A DNA stretch of 27,897 nt from positions 1 through 27,897 of the forward strand of contig JAPLMA010000058.1 of NCBI GenBank assembly GCA_026387255.1. Direction: 5' to 3'. This DNA comes from Candidatus Omnitrophota bacterium (GTDB lineage: Bacteria > Omnitrophota > Gorgyraeia > Gygaellales > Profunditerraquicolaceae). The notes beneath the pieces were generated by a model. That model was given only the letters and a program-made list of their open reading frames with translations, ran no database searches and had not been told where the DNA came from. The number at the start of each line of letters is the position of its first letter. The stretch's first letter is position 1. Positions 7,745 to 16,000 of this stretch are shown here, one piece after another. Made by a program: the position numbers and the translations under genes.

Positions 7745-8598
7745 AAGTTATCCGCGATCCAGGAAGATTAAATAAACTACTAAATGGGCCGCGCCGTAGC
7801 GCCAGGAGTATTGGTTTTGTTCCGACCATGGGTGCTTTACATTTTGGGCATTTAAGTTTAATTAAACAGGCTCGTCAAGACAATAAGATCGTGGTGGTGA
7901 GCATATTTGTTAATCCTGCGCAATTTGGGCCGAAAGAAGATTTAAATACTTATCCCTGTACACTTAGAAATGATTTTGCGCTATGCCGTAAAGCGGGAGT
8001 GGATTTAGTTTTTTTACCGGATTCCAAGGTTATGTATCTGGAAGGTTTTAGCAGTTTTGTTAATGTGGAAAAATTAAGCGATATGCTTTGTGGTGTTACT
8101 CGGCCGGGACATTTCCGCGGAGTTGCTACGGTGATGGCCAAGCTGCTTAATATTGTTGCACCGAGCGTGCTTTATTTAGGGCAGAAAGATGCGCAGCAGG
8201 CGGTAATCATCAAGAAAATGGTTCGGGATTTGAATTTTCCGGTTAAGGTAAAAGTCATGCCTACGGTACGGGAAAAAAGCGGTTTGGCGATGAGTTCGAG
8301 AAATTCATATTTAAATGAAGGGCAAAAACTCAAGGCTCTAGTTTTATCCAAAGCTTTATGTTTGGCAAAATCTTTAATTGATCATGGCCAGCGTGATGCT
8401 AGTAGGATTATTCAGAGGATGAAAGAGCTGATTGGCAGAAAGAAACAAGTTATAATTGATTATATTGCCATTGTCGATTTAGAAGAACTTAAAGTAATCA
8501 AAAAGATAAATCGAAACTGTATGATTTGTTTGGCAGTAAAAATTGGTAAGGTAAGGCTTATCGACAACGCGTTTATCCACAAGGTAGCGGACGTTTAA
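7741..8598 (+). CDS. panC: Pantothenate synthetase
   Basis: Joins pantoate and beta-alanine with ATP to give pantothenate, the CoA precursor. The 285 residues include the nucleotidyltransferase motif TMGALHFGHLSLI, SIFVNPAQFGPKEDL, GHFRGVATVMAKLLNIV, LYLGQKDAQQ and the KMSKS-like SSRNSYL. The family core ends at about RLIDNAF; the final IHKVADV and the stop codon are encoded by the left arm of a long palindrome (8570-8623). An insertion has therefore probably replaced the original 3' end without harming the catalytic core. It is 4-nt coupled to folK. No panB or panD is seen here. Confidence 0.96.
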   Translation: MKVIRDPGRLNKLLNGPRRSARSIGFVPTMGALHFGHLSLIKQARQDNKIVVVSIFVNPAQFGPKEDLNTYPCTLRNDFALCRKAGVDLVFLPDSKVMYLEGFSSFVNVEKLSDMLCGVTRPGHFRGVATVMAKLLNIVAPSVLYLGQKDAQQAVIIKKMVRDLNFPVKVKVMPTVREKSGLAMSSRNSYLNEGQKLKALVLSKALCLAKSLIDHGQRDASRIIQRMKELIGRKKQVIIDYIAIVDLEELKVIKKINRNCMICLAVKIGKVRLIDNAFIHKVADV

Positions 8599-8623
8599 AC
8601 GTCCGCTACTTTGTGGATAAATG
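8570..8623. repeat. 54-nt palindrome spanning the panC stop codon
   Basis: Bases 8572-8596 are complementary to 8597-8621 at 24 of 25 positions with no spacer, and the single exception is a G-T wobble. One more wobble and one C-G pair extend the symmetry to 8570-8623. The core is GTAGCGGACGTTTAAACGTC. The panC TAA (8596-8598) lies exactly at the centre. There is no downstream T-tract, so an intrinsic terminator is unlikely. It looks like a palindromic mobile or REP-like unit that lodged at the end of the gene. Confidence 0.88.
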
Positions 8624-8630
8624 ATTAATT

Positions 8631-9461
8631 ATGATGACAAGTAAGCGTAAGCTTAAAATTGGTATTGTCGGTTGTGGGGCGATCGGTAGCTCTTTGGCAA
8701 ACGAGATCGTTACGGGTTTGCGTAATTCTGCCTGTTTAGTCGCTCTTTATGATATTAGGTTAGAAAAGTCAAAATTACTTTCTTGGCAGTTAGCCAAAAG
8801 TTCTAATTTTTGTGTCGCTAATTTGGAGACTTTAATTAAAAAGTCTGATCTGGTAATTGAGTCTTCTTGCGCTAAAGCCGCCTGGGAGATTGTTCGAAAA
8901 TCTTTATCCAACGGCCGTAAAGTGATGGTAATGAGTGTAGGTGGGATGGTTGCGCATCTGGATCAGCTATTTGTTTTAGCCGCAAAGCATAACGCGCAAG
9001 TGTACTTTCCCAGCGGAGCTATTTCGGGTATTGATGCTTTAAAAGCGGCAAATATTGACGGAGTGCGCAGGGTAGTTTTGACTACGCGCAAGCATCCGGA
9101 TGCATTTAAGGGAGTGGATTATGTTATAAAAAAATTCAAACTTACGGGTTTAAAGAAAGATAAGGTCTTATTTGCCGGTACTGCAGCGCAGGCGGTAAAA
9201 TATTTCCCGCAGAATATTAATGTGGCTGCAGTTTTAGGGTTAGCGGGCATTGGCATGCATAAAACAAAAGTGCGTATAATCGCTAGTCCCGCTGTGCGCA
9301 AAAATATCCATGAAATTTTAATTGAATCTAAAGCCGCTAAGATCTTCACGCGTACCGAGAATATCCTGCATCCGCAGAATCCCAAAACTTCTTATTTGGC
9401 GGTACTCTCGGCAATTGCGACTTTAAAGCAAATTTTACAGCCGGTTAAGATAGGAACATGA
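8631..9461 (+). CDS. nadX: L-aspartate dehydrogenase
   Basis: NAD(P)-dependent oxidation of L-aspartate to iminoaspartate, which can feed quinolinate synthase (NadA) for NAD synthesis in place of the oxidase NadB. The N-terminal Rossmann motif is KIGIVGCGAIGSSLANEI. The block YFPSGAISGIDALKAA, the segment AVKYFPQNINVAAVLGLAG and the C-terminal NPKTSYLAVLSAIATL are family hallmarks. Length 276 is slightly above the usual 250-270. Two adjacent ATGs (8631 and 8634) are both possible, and neither has a clear ribosome binding site because the panC palindrome ends only 7 nt upstream. Other NAD genes are not in the window, so NAD synthesis as its role is by family, not by neighbours. Confidence 0.9.
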   Translation: MMTSKRKLKIGIVGCGAIGSSLANEIVTGLRNSACLVALYDIRLEKSKLLSWQLAKSSNFCVANLETLIKKSDLVIESSCAKAAWEIVRKSLSNGRKVMVMSVGGMVAHLDQLFVLAAKHNAQVYFPSGAISGIDALKAANIDGVRRVVLTTRKHPDAFKGVDYVIKKFKLTGLKKDKVLFAGTAAQAVKYFPQNINVAAVLGLAGIGMHKTKVRIIASPAVRKNIHEILIESKAAKIFTRTENILHPQNPKTSYLAVLSAIATLKQILQPVKIGT

Positions 9462-9470
9462 GTTAATGAT

Positions 9471-9556
9471 AAATTCTAAATCCGAAATTCTAAACTCTAA
9501 ACAAACTTTAAACTCGAAACTAAAACATTGCTTTTGGAATTTCGGATTTAGGATTT
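9471..9556. repeat. AT-rich inverted repeat after nadX
   Basis: Bases 9471-9491 pair with 9536-9556 over 21 positions, two of them G-T wobbles, around a 44-nt spacer. The sequence is built from variants of AAATCCTAAATC and CGAAATTC, continued as short direct copies (AGGATTTAGGGTTT) up to about 9574. This low-complexity intergenic inverted repeat is unlike the GC-rich palindromes elsewhere in the window. It might end the nadX transcript, but no T-tract adjoins the stem. Confidence 0.65.
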
Positions 9557-9600
9557 GTTTAGGATTTAGGGTTTGAGGAAGGCATTTAAATTGAAAAAGA

Positions 9601-9610
9601 AAGGGGGTGA
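9601..9610 (+). promoter_or_regulatory. Strong ribosome binding site of the small duplicated-motif protein
   Basis: AAGGGGGTGA differs by one base from the extended anti-16S complement AAGGAGGTGA. It sits 8 nt before the ATG at 9619. It argues for initiation there and not at the in-frame GTG (9607), which lies inside the site itself. Confidence 0.8.
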
Positions 9611-9618
9611 ATCAAAAA

Positions 9619-9858
9619 ATGGCAGATAAAGTACTGAAGGTGGGAATAAAGAGGGAAAAAGGTTATCTCTACTATATTGACAAGCAGGGTGACGTATCTT
9701 GCGCCAAAATGGCAAGAGGTGCGAAAAAAGGAGGTAGCCCCAAGAAGGTAGAGAAATGTGGTATCAAGAGAAAAGTCGGATACCTTTATTTCTTGGATAA
9801 AAAGGGTGATGTCTCTTGCGCCAAGATGAAAAGAGGCGGTAAGAAGAAAAAGAAGTAA
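9619..9858 (+). CDS. Small very basic protein with duplicated GIKR-GYLY-DK-GDVSCAKM motif
   Basis: A 79-residue protein made of two copies of one unit, residues 9-34 and 48-73 (period 39). Both copies share GIKR, GYLY, DK, GDVSCAKM and RG. The linker and C-terminus are lysine-rich, ending in five Lys. There is no signal peptide or membrane segment. Each unit carries one conserved Cys (C28, C67), and C47 is extra. I do not recognise a named family with a known role, although I recall similar short lysine-rich proteins in environmental bacterial genomes. The strong positive charge would suit binding to nucleic acid or ribosomes; that is inference only. A near-perfect ribosome binding site and a strong terminator imply a discrete, well-expressed unit. 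Confidence 0.85.
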   Translation: MADKVLKVGIKREKGYLYYIDKQGDVSCAKMARGAKKGGSPKKVEKCGIKRKVGYLYFLDKKGDVSCAKMKRGGKKKKK

Positions 9859-9870
9859 ATTGGTGTTATA

Positions 9871-9930
9871 AAAAAGTAATGCCCCTGTATAAATCAATAG
9901 ATTATTGAATGTGCAGGGGCTTACTTTTTT
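9871..9930. terminator. Bidirectional intrinsic terminator
   Basis: GCCCCTG (9881-9887) pairs with CAGGGGC (9914-9920). After a one-base bulge the stem continues as AAAAAGTAA (9871-9879) with TTACTTTTT (9921-9929). The GC core is followed on the plus strand by a T-run and mirrored by an A-run, so it can end transcripts in both directions. It isolates the small basic protein from uvrA. Confidence 0.88.
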
Positions 9931-9938
9931 GCTATAAT
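9930..9938 (+). promoter_or_regulatory. Extended -10 promoter for uvrA
   Basis: TGCTATAAT is a perfect extended -10 element (TGnTATAAT). It begins in the last base of the terminator T-run. No good -35 is present at 17 nt, which fits an extended -10 promoter. The expected start near 9945 leaves a leader of about 40 nt before the uvrA ATG. Confidence 0.7.
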
Positions 9939-9983
9939 GTAAAAAAGCAAAGTAGTTTTTAGTAATTTTGTCCAAGGAGTTAA

Positions 9984-12779
9984 ATGAAAAGCGAAAATAT
10001 CATTATCCGCGGAGCCCGAGAGCACAATCTTAAAAATATTAATTTGGTTCTGCCGCGCAATAAATTGATTGTCGTAACTGGTTTATCCGGATCAGGTAAG
10101 TCCAGCTTGGCGTTTGATACGATTTATGCTGAAGGTCAACGCAGATTCGTGGAAAGTCTTTCCAGCTATGCCCGTCAATTCTTAGAACAGCTGCAGAAAC
10201 CAGACATAGATTTTATATCCGGATTGTCTCCGGCCATCGCCATCCAGCAGCGTTCTGCCGGTGCTAATCCCCGTTCAACGGTTGCCACGCAAACTGAAAT
10301 TTATGATTATTTAAGGCTGTTATTTGCCAGAATAGGTAAAGTTTATTGCTATAAATGCGGACAACCCATCCAAAGTCAGAGCGCTCAAGAAATCGTCCAG
10401 ACAATTATAAATGCTTATACTAATAACGATATACAGATATTGGCTCCTTTAATTCAGGGGAAAAAAGGCCAGCATAGGGATATTTTTCTACAGATGCAGA
10501 AATCCGGATTTGTACGCACCAGAGTTGATGGGAAAATTTATGAGCTTCCCGCAAGTATAAAATTAGCTAAATATAAAACTCACAATATTGAAGTAGTTGT
10601 TGACCGTTTAATGATTAAGCCGCAGGTGCTTAAGCGGCTTACGGATTCAATTGAGACTGCGCTTAAAGTCGGCTCGGGAACAATTATCATTAGTGCGGGG
10701 GTAGCTAAAGATTCAATTTTTAGTGAGCAATATGCCTGCTTAAATTGCGGCATAAGCTATGCCCAAATCCAGCCGCGCAATTTTTCATTTAATTCTCCTT
10801 ACGGGGCATGTAGCGAATGTAATGGTTTAGGCACTAAGTTTGAATTCGATCCGGATTTAATCATTCCGGATAAAACCAAAAGCATTAATGGCGGAGCCCT
10901 TGCTCCGTGGAAACGCGGCGGCCGGGGCTATATCCTTTATTATCGCTGGCTTATTCGAGAGTTAAGTTACCGCTTAAAGTTTGATTTGGATACTCCTTTT
11001 AAAAAATTATCTAAATATGTGCAAAAGGCAATTTTTTATGGGACGCGGGAAGTTATCGGTAATAAGCCTTTTGAAGGGATTATTCCGCACCTGGAAAGAT
11101 TATTTCACCAGACCGATAGTGATTACTTAAAAGAAGAGATCAGCAAGTTTATGTCTACACTTGCTTGCCCGGTATGTAAAGGGGCCAGGCTTAAACTCGA
11201 GAGTTTATCGGTGAGGATCAATCAAAAAAATATTTGTCAAATTACAGCGCTGTCCATAAAAGAAGCGTTGGGTTTCTTTTCGGAGTTGGCGTTAACCGAA
11301 AAAGAAAAATTAGTCAGCTATCAGGCGTTAAAAGAGATAACCCAAAAGTTAAAATTTTGTGTGAATGTGGGTTTAGATTATCTGGCTTTAGACCGTAAAA
11401 GCGCCACTCTATCCGGAGGAGAGGCGCAGCGGATTCGCCTGGCTACTCAGGTAGGTTCGGGTTTAGTCGGGGTTTTGTATTGTTTAGATGAACCGAGTAT
11501 TGGTTTGCATCAGCGGGATAACGAAAAGTTGCTGGCGACTTTAAAGGCATTACGCAACCTGGGCAACACTTTGGTGGTTGTGGAGCATGATGCGGCTACT
11601 ATTTTGGCTGCGGATTATGTTGTAGATTTAGGGCCGGGAGCCGGTAGGCATGGAGGAGAGGTTATCTTTTCCGGAAAGCAAGAGGAGCTTTTAAAAAACC
11701 AAGATTCCTTGACGGCAAAATATTTGCGTAAAGAACTTTGCATACCGACACCGGTTAATCGGCGTAACTGGCGTTTGAATAAATATATTGAACTTAAAGG
11801 TGCCAGCGAGCATAACCTCAAAGGTATTGATTTGCGTTTTCCTCTAGGTACGTTTATCTGTGTTACCGGAGTATCCGGATCAGGTAAATCTACCTTAATC
11901 AGCGATATTCTTTATCCGGCTTTAGCCCAGCGGATCTATAGATCCAAAGAAAAACCCGGCGTTTTTAAATCCATCAGTGGTATTCAAGAGATTGATCAAG
12001 TAATTGTGGTTGATCAATCGCCGATTGGCAGGACTCCGCGTTCTAATCCGGTAACTTATACTGGAGTATTTGGCCAGATCAGAGACATATTTACTCAGCT
12101 TCCCCAAGCACGCCTGCGGGGCTATAAACCAGGGAGATTTTCATTTAATGTTAAGGGAGGGCGTTGCGAGGCCTGCGCAGGCGATGGAATAAAAAAGATC
12201 CAAATGCATTTTCTTCCTGATGTTTATGTAAAATGCGATTTGTGTAAGGGCTTGAGATTTAATCAGGCGACTTTAGAGGTAAAATATAAAGGTAAATCCA
12301 TTGCTGATGTTTTAAGCTTAACGGTAGAAGAGGCCCTGGAGCTTTTTAACAATATACCTAAGATAAAAAATACCCTGGGATATTTGTTTGATGTAGGATT
12401 AGGTTATCTTCAGCTTGGTCAAAGCGCGACTACTCTTTCCGGGGGAGAGGCGCAAAGAGTGAAACTTTCTTCAGAATTATGTAAACGTTCAAGCGGCAGG
12501 ACGTTTTATTTGTTAGATGAGCCGACTACGGGCTTACATTTTGCAGATGTGGCTAGGTTGATCGCGGTGCTGCAAAGATTGGTTGATCGTAAAAATACGG
12601 TGGTCGTGGTAGAGCATAATCTTGAAGTAATTAAATGCGCAGATTATATTATTGATTTAGGCCCTGAGGGCGGAGATCGAGGCGGGGAGGTAGTTGCTGT
12701 CGGTAGCCCGGAAGAATTAATCAAAATCAATAGATCTTATACTGCTAAATTCCTTAAAGAAGTTTTGATTAATAAATGA
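9984..12779 (+). CDS. uvrA: Excinuclease ABC subunit A
   Basis: The damage-recognition ATPase of nucleotide excision repair, working with UvrB. The 931 residues match the family length. Two ABC modules are visible: Walker A motifs GLSGSGKSS (33-41) and GVSGSGKST (629-637), and signature motifs LSGGEAQR near 476 and 818. Zinc-binding cysteine sets are C252/C255/C276/C279 and C728/C731/C751/C754, and an additional CYKC pair lies at 122/125. AAGGAG lies 6 nt before the ATG. A consensus extended -10 promoter is upstream, and the stop overlaps the next gene by 4 nt (ATGA). The downstream TPR gene thus shares its transcript, although no functional link is obvious. Confidence 0.98.
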   Translation: MKSENIIIRGAREHNLKNINLVLPRNKLIVVTGLSGSGKSSLAFDTIYAEGQRRFVESLSSYARQFLEQLQKPDIDFISGLSPAIAIQQRSAGANPRSTVATQTEIYDYLRLLFARIGKVYCYKCGQPIQSQSAQEIVQTIINAYTNNDIQILAPLIQGKKGQHRDIFLQMQKSGFVRTRVDGKIYELPASIKLAKYKTHNIEVVVDRLMIKPQVLKRLTDSIETALKVGSGTIIISAGVAKDSIFSEQYACLNCGISYAQIQPRNFSFNSPYGACSECNGLGTKFEFDPDLIIPDKTKSINGGALAPWKRGGRGYILYYRWLIRELSYRLKFDLDTPFKKLSKYVQKAIFYGTREVIGNKPFEGIIPHLERLFHQTDSDYLKEEISKFMSTLACPVCKGARLKLESLSVRINQKNICQITALSIKEALGFFSELALTEKEKLVSYQALKEITQKLKFCVNVGLDYLALDRKSATLSGGEAQRIRLATQVGSGLVGVLYCLDEPSIGLHQRDNEKLLATLKALRNLGNTLVVVEHDAATILAADYVVDLGPGAGRHGGEVIFSGKQEELLKNQDSLTAKYLRKELCIPTPVNRRNWRLNKYIELKGASEHNLKGIDLRFPLGTFICVTGVSGSGKSTLISDILYPALAQRIYRSKEKPGVFKSISGIQEIDQVIVVDQSPIGRTPRSNPVTYTGVFGQIRDIFTQLPQARLRGYKPGRFSFNVKGGRCEACAGDGIKKIQMHFLPDVYVKCDLCKGLRFNQATLEVKYKGKSIADVLSLTVEEALELFNNIPKIKNTLGYLFDVGLGYLQLGQSATTLSGGEAQRVKLSSELCKRSSGRTFYLLDEPTTGLHFADVARLIAVLQRLVDRKNTVVVVEHNLEVIKCADYIIDLGPEGGDRGGEVVAVGSPEELIKINRSYTAKFLKEVLINK

Positions 12780-15316
12780 AGATAAAAATTGTCGATATAT
12801 CAATATTAAGCAAGCTCCGAGTCTTAGCTCAGGGTGTTTTGGTATTGATTTTGACTATATTTTTTATTTCTGGGGCTATAGCTGAGGAGGATCCTAAGGA
12901 AACTGAACTGCTTTTTATGGCTAAGAAGGCATATGAAGACGGGTTCTATGAAGTTAGCCTAGGGATGCTGGAGCGATTTCAAAATAATTATAAAGATTCA
13001 GCTAAGTTCTCGCAGGCAACTCTGCTGGTTGCAGAGTGCTATTTTTATCAGAGTCGCTACCTGGAGGCATTAAATATTTTTGAGGCTCTAAGTAATAACC
13101 CGCAGGCAAATAGCCTTAAGGATGAGCTTTATTTTTGGATGGGTGAGGTATATTTCAAGGGTAATAATTTCCAAAAGGCAGTCTTGTTTTATCAGAAACT
13201 AATCGATAATTTTCCTCAATCATCATACCTTCCGGCGGCATATTATTCTTTAGGTTGGTCATTTTCCCAGATCGGTAAATTTAATCAAGCCATAGAAGCC
13301 TTTAAGAGTTTGATGGGAAAGTTTCCCCAGGAGCCTCAAAGTAAGGATGCCGCCTTCAAATTAATTGAATGCCTGTATAATCTTAAAGAATATTCTGAAT
13401 TAAAGGCCAGGATTAAGCCTGTCTTTAAGCTTTTTAGTTCCGATACATTACGTTTGCCTTATTTATATTTCTATTTAGCAGAGTCGGAATATTATTTGGA
13501 CAACTTTGACCAAGCAGTTAAAAATTATCTTAAATCAGCGCAAGCTTTTAAAGAGCCAAAAGTTCAGGCTTTAGCCAAGCTGGGTTTAGGTTGGAGCTAT
13601 CTGAAGCTGACAAAATATAAAGAGGCCGAGGATGTATTGGCGGATATAAATTCAAGTAGTCTAGATAAAAAAAGTTTAGAAATTCTTTTGTTGGGTCAGG
13701 CCTTGTTAATGTCTGCGACTAACCGGGTTTATGAATCCAAGAAGTTATATGAGCAGTTGATTAATATAAGTACTGATCCTTTGATATTTCTCCAGGCTTA
13801 TTTGGGTAAAGCGGATGCTTATTATAATTTAGCCGAATACGCCCAGGCAATAAATGTTTATAAGGAGGGACTGGATAAGATTAATCAAGTAGGGCTCCCG
13901 GGGAGCTCAGCGACAGAATTAATTGATAAATTGCGTTATAATTTGGGGTTAGCTTATATTAAGCAGGGGCAGATTAATTTGAGTGTGGATGTTTTTAATA
14001 GTATTGCTGAAAAAGAAAATAGTCAGGCCATAAAGATCGATTTGCTTTTTAAAATTAGCCAGGCTTACGCAGAGGCGGATGAGTTTCTAAAGGCAGAAGA
14101 AATTTACGCAAAAATTTTAAAATTATATCCGGATGCTTCTTTCGCTGATTATGTTCAATATCAGTTGGCTTCTCTGCAGCTTAAAAGATCAGATTACGTT
14201 AAAGCGATTGCTTCCTTTAGTTCTATGCTAAAGAAATATCCACAGTCTAAACTCTTACCGGATGCGCTGTATGCTCTAGGCACAGCGTATCTTCAGCAGG
14301 CAGATTATACTAGGAGTTGTGAAATTTTCGTAAAGTTCCAGGATGAATTTAAGGATAACCCATTACGTGCCCAAGCTTTATATATGCTGGGGACATCGTT
14401 TGTTAGTTTAGGAAAGTTTAATGAAGCACTCAGTGTTTTTAAGGATATCTCTAAACTGGATTATTTAGATATCGAATTGCTACAAAAGGTTGAATATGAG
14501 ATTGCAGATTGTTATTATAAAATAGGCCAGGAAAACGAGGCGGTTAGCCGGTTTAAGCTCTTGAGAGCTAAGTATCCTAATTCTAAACTTACCCCGGATA
14601 TTATGTGGTGGTTGGGCCAGTATTATTACCGGAGTAATGATTTAAATCTTGCGCGTAGGTATTTTGGTTCCTTAACTCAAGATTTTCCGGATAGCCAATT
14701 GATTGCGGATGCGTTTTATGCAATAGGCTTAACTTTTAGTGATGAGAATAAATTCGATGCTGCCGTGGATAATTTTAGAATGGCAATTAAATTTGGCAGA
14801 GTTGATTTAAGAGTTCAAGCGGTAGTGGTTTTAGTGGATATTTATAGCCGAGAAGGAAAGCCCCAAGAAGCGTTGAAGCTATATAATGAAATAGTTAAGG
14901 ATACCCCGGGTTTAGATAAATTACTCTTTTCTCGGATTGCCCAAGCTTATTATAAAGTTGGAAATTATGCAGAGGCAAAAGGATTCTATTCTAAGAGCCT
15001 TGGGGTGGCTGCTCCTGGGGAGATTGCGAATATTCGGTTTAATTTAGCGGAAGTGCTTGAAGCTAATTCAGAGTCTGAGGAGGCAATCCAACAGTATCTT
15101 TTGGCGGCTGATCTTTATACCCAGACTCCACAGTTATTTGTACGTCCCCTTTTACGTGTCGCTAAGCTTTATGAAGATAAAGAAAATTTTAAGGAAGCGT
15201 TGAAGATTTATGAACGGATTATCCAGAAAGCGCCTTCTGTATTAGAGGCGGGGTATGTTCAGGAGAGGATTGATTGGATCAAAGAAAATGTAAAAATGAA
15301 TCATTACCGTAGGTAA
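12776..15316 (+). CDS. Exported long tetratricopeptide-repeat protein
   Basis: An 846-residue protein with an N-terminal signal peptide (hydrophobic stretch about residues 16-34, likely cleavage after A36 in SGAIA-EE). The rest is almost wholly TPR units of about 34-37 residues. Recurrent helix pairs such as AYYSLGWSFSQIGKFNQAIEAF and DALYALGTAYLQQADYTRSC resemble BamD/YbgF-type repeats. No enzyme domain or lipobox is seen. It should lie in the periplasm or envelope as a scaffold. The start overlaps uvrA by 4 nt, while the next genes encode a pilus system, so it could belong to envelope or pilus assembly; that is only positional. Its last two codons and stop lie inside a 32-nt perfect palindrome. 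An exact function cannot be given. Confidence 0.9.
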   Translation: MKIKIVDISILSKLRVLAQGVLVLILTIFFISGAIAEEDPKETELLFMAKKAYEDGFYEVSLGMLERFQNNYKDSAKFSQATLLVAECYFYQSRYLEALNIFEALSNNPQANSLKDELYFWMGEVYFKGNNFQKAVLFYQKLIDNFPQSSYLPAAYYSLGWSFSQIGKFNQAIEAFKSLMGKFPQEPQSKDAAFKLIECLYNLKEYSELKARIKPVFKLFSSDTLRLPYLYFYLAESEYYLDNFDQAVKNYLKSAQAFKEPKVQALAKLGLGWSYLKLTKYKEAEDVLADINSSSLDKKSLEILLLGQALLMSATNRVYESKKLYEQLINISTDPLIFLQAYLGKADAYYNLAEYAQAINVYKEGLDKINQVGLPGSSATELIDKLRYNLGLAYIKQGQINLSVDVFNSIAEKENSQAIKIDLLFKISQAYAEADEFLKAEEIYAKILKLYPDASFADYVQYQLASLQLKRSDYVKAIASFSSMLKKYPQSKLLPDALYALGTAYLQQADYTRSCEIFVKFQDEFKDNPLRAQALYMLGTSFVSLGKFNEALSVFKDISKLDYLDIELLQKVEYEIADCYYKIGQENEAVSRFKLLRAKYPNSKLTPDIMWWLGQYYYRSNDLNLARRYFGSLTQDFPDSQLIADAFYAIGLTFSDENKFDAAVDNFRMAIKFGRVDLRVQAVVVLVDIYSREGKPQEALKLYNEIVKDTPGLDKLLFSRIAQAYYKVGNYAEAKGFYSKSLGVAAPGEIANIRFNLAEVLEANSESEEAIQQYLLAADLYTQTPQLFVRPLLRVAKLYEDKENFKEALKIYERIIQKAPSVLEAGYVQERIDWIKENVKMNHYRR

Positions 15317-15338
15317 CAGGCATGCCTGTTACCTACGG
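15307..15338. repeat. Perfect 32-nt palindrome spanning the TPR gene stop codon
   Basis: Bases 15307-15322 are exactly complementary to 15323-15338 with no spacer (core GGTAACAGGCATGCCTGTTA). The left arm encodes the last codons of the TPR gene (Arg-Arg) and the TAA at 15314-15316. No T-run follows. The geometry is the same as at the end of panC, but the sequence is unrelated. Confidence 0.9.
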
Positions 15339-15371
15339 GGGTTGAAATACAAAAGGTCATCAAGAAAGTAG

Positions 15372-15399
15372 TTGACTTATTCTTGAATGTTTATAAAAT
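15372..15399 (+). promoter_or_regulatory. Promoter of the pilus-locus head genes
   Basis: TTGACT (15372-15377) and TAAAAT (15394-15399) are separated by 16 nt and each differs from the consensus by one base. Transcription would start near 15406, giving a very short leader before the ATG at 15421. Confidence 0.6.
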
Positions 15400-15420
15400 G
15401 AATCAAATGGAGGGATGGCT

Positions 15421-15627
15421 ATGATTATTGAGATAGGTATAACTGCTGGTGAAATTTGGCATTTTTTGGATCAAAAAGGAGAGGTTAGCTTGCAGGATTT
15501 AATTAAGGGTATTGACCGTGCTCCTGAGAATATTTTGATGAGTTTGGGCTGGCTTGCTCGTGAAGGCCATGTTGTTTTAATACAAGTAAATAATGACTAC
15601 CGGATTTATTTAAGAAAAGATGCCTAA
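15421..15627 (+). CDS. Winged helix-turn-helix protein (DUF2582-like)
   Basis: A 68-residue protein that resembles the winged-helix DUF2582 family: GEIWHFLDQKGEVSLQDL, followed by a helix ending in LGWLAREGHV and a beta-wing (VLIQVNNDYRIYL). Such domains probably bind DNA. An ATG at 15415 is possible, but GGAGGG (15409-15414) would touch it directly, whereas the ATG at 15421 has normal spacing, so I use 15421. The stop overlaps the next gene by 8 nt. Position right after a promoter and before pilus genes suggests a local regulator, which is inference. DNA contacts cannot be judged from sequence alone. Confidence 0.75.
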   Translation: MIIEIGITAGEIWHFLDQKGEVSLQDLIKGIDRAPENILMSLGWLAREGHVVLIQVNNDYRIYLRKDA

Positions 15628-16000
15628 GCGCGATATAAAGGGAATGATACTTCTTATTGTTATCGGGGTAATCATAGTGGTGGTAATTTTATCTACTGCT
15701 ATATTGAGAATAATTGCTAATCAATTGCGTTTAACTCATCATCAGGTAAGCCGGATTCAAGCTCAGTATGCAGCTAAGGCGGGGGTTGTTTATGCGTTGG
15801 AAAGGCTGCGTAGAAATGAGGTAGGTTGGACTGGGAGCGGAAAATATGTAAAGACAATGTGCAAGAGCGGTTGCGATATCAATGAGATTAGCCTACCTGA
15901 CTCAATTCAGCAAGTAGATATTACTGTATACGATCGTGCAACAGGAATTTCTGGCGCCAGGAAAGTAAGCGCCAAAGCCACTTATACCTACACACCGTAA
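15620..16000 (+). CDS. PilX/GspK-like minor pseudopilin
   Basis: A 126-residue protein with a short basic leader, a likely prepilin cleavage after G8 (KRDIKG-MILLIVIG), then a hydrophobic helix to about residue 31. It is followed by the amphipathic HHQVSRIQAQYAAKAGVVYAL, as in the PilX N-terminal domain. Glu at mature position 5 is replaced by Ile; its absence is typical of GspK/PilX tip subunits that cap a pseudopilus. The C-terminal part is short, with no large GspK head domain. It overlaps the winged-helix gene by 8 nt. The family call rests on the N-terminus and neighbours. Confidence 0.75.
   Translation: MPKRDIKGMILLIVIGVIIVVVILSTAILRIIANQLRLTHHQVSRIQAQYAAKAGVVYALERLRRNEVGWTGSGKYVKTMCKSGCDINEISLPDSIQQVDITVYDRATGISGARKVSAKATYTYTP

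Noticed and set aside
8570..8623. panC-end palindrome as an intrinsic terminator
   Set aside because: No T-tract follows the stem, and the next gene begins 7 nt downstream on the same strand.
9586..9975. Minus-strand open frame over the small basic protein and terminator
   Set aside because: It runs through the terminator and the uvrA leader. The plus-strand frame has a strong ribosome binding site and internally repeated protein sequence.
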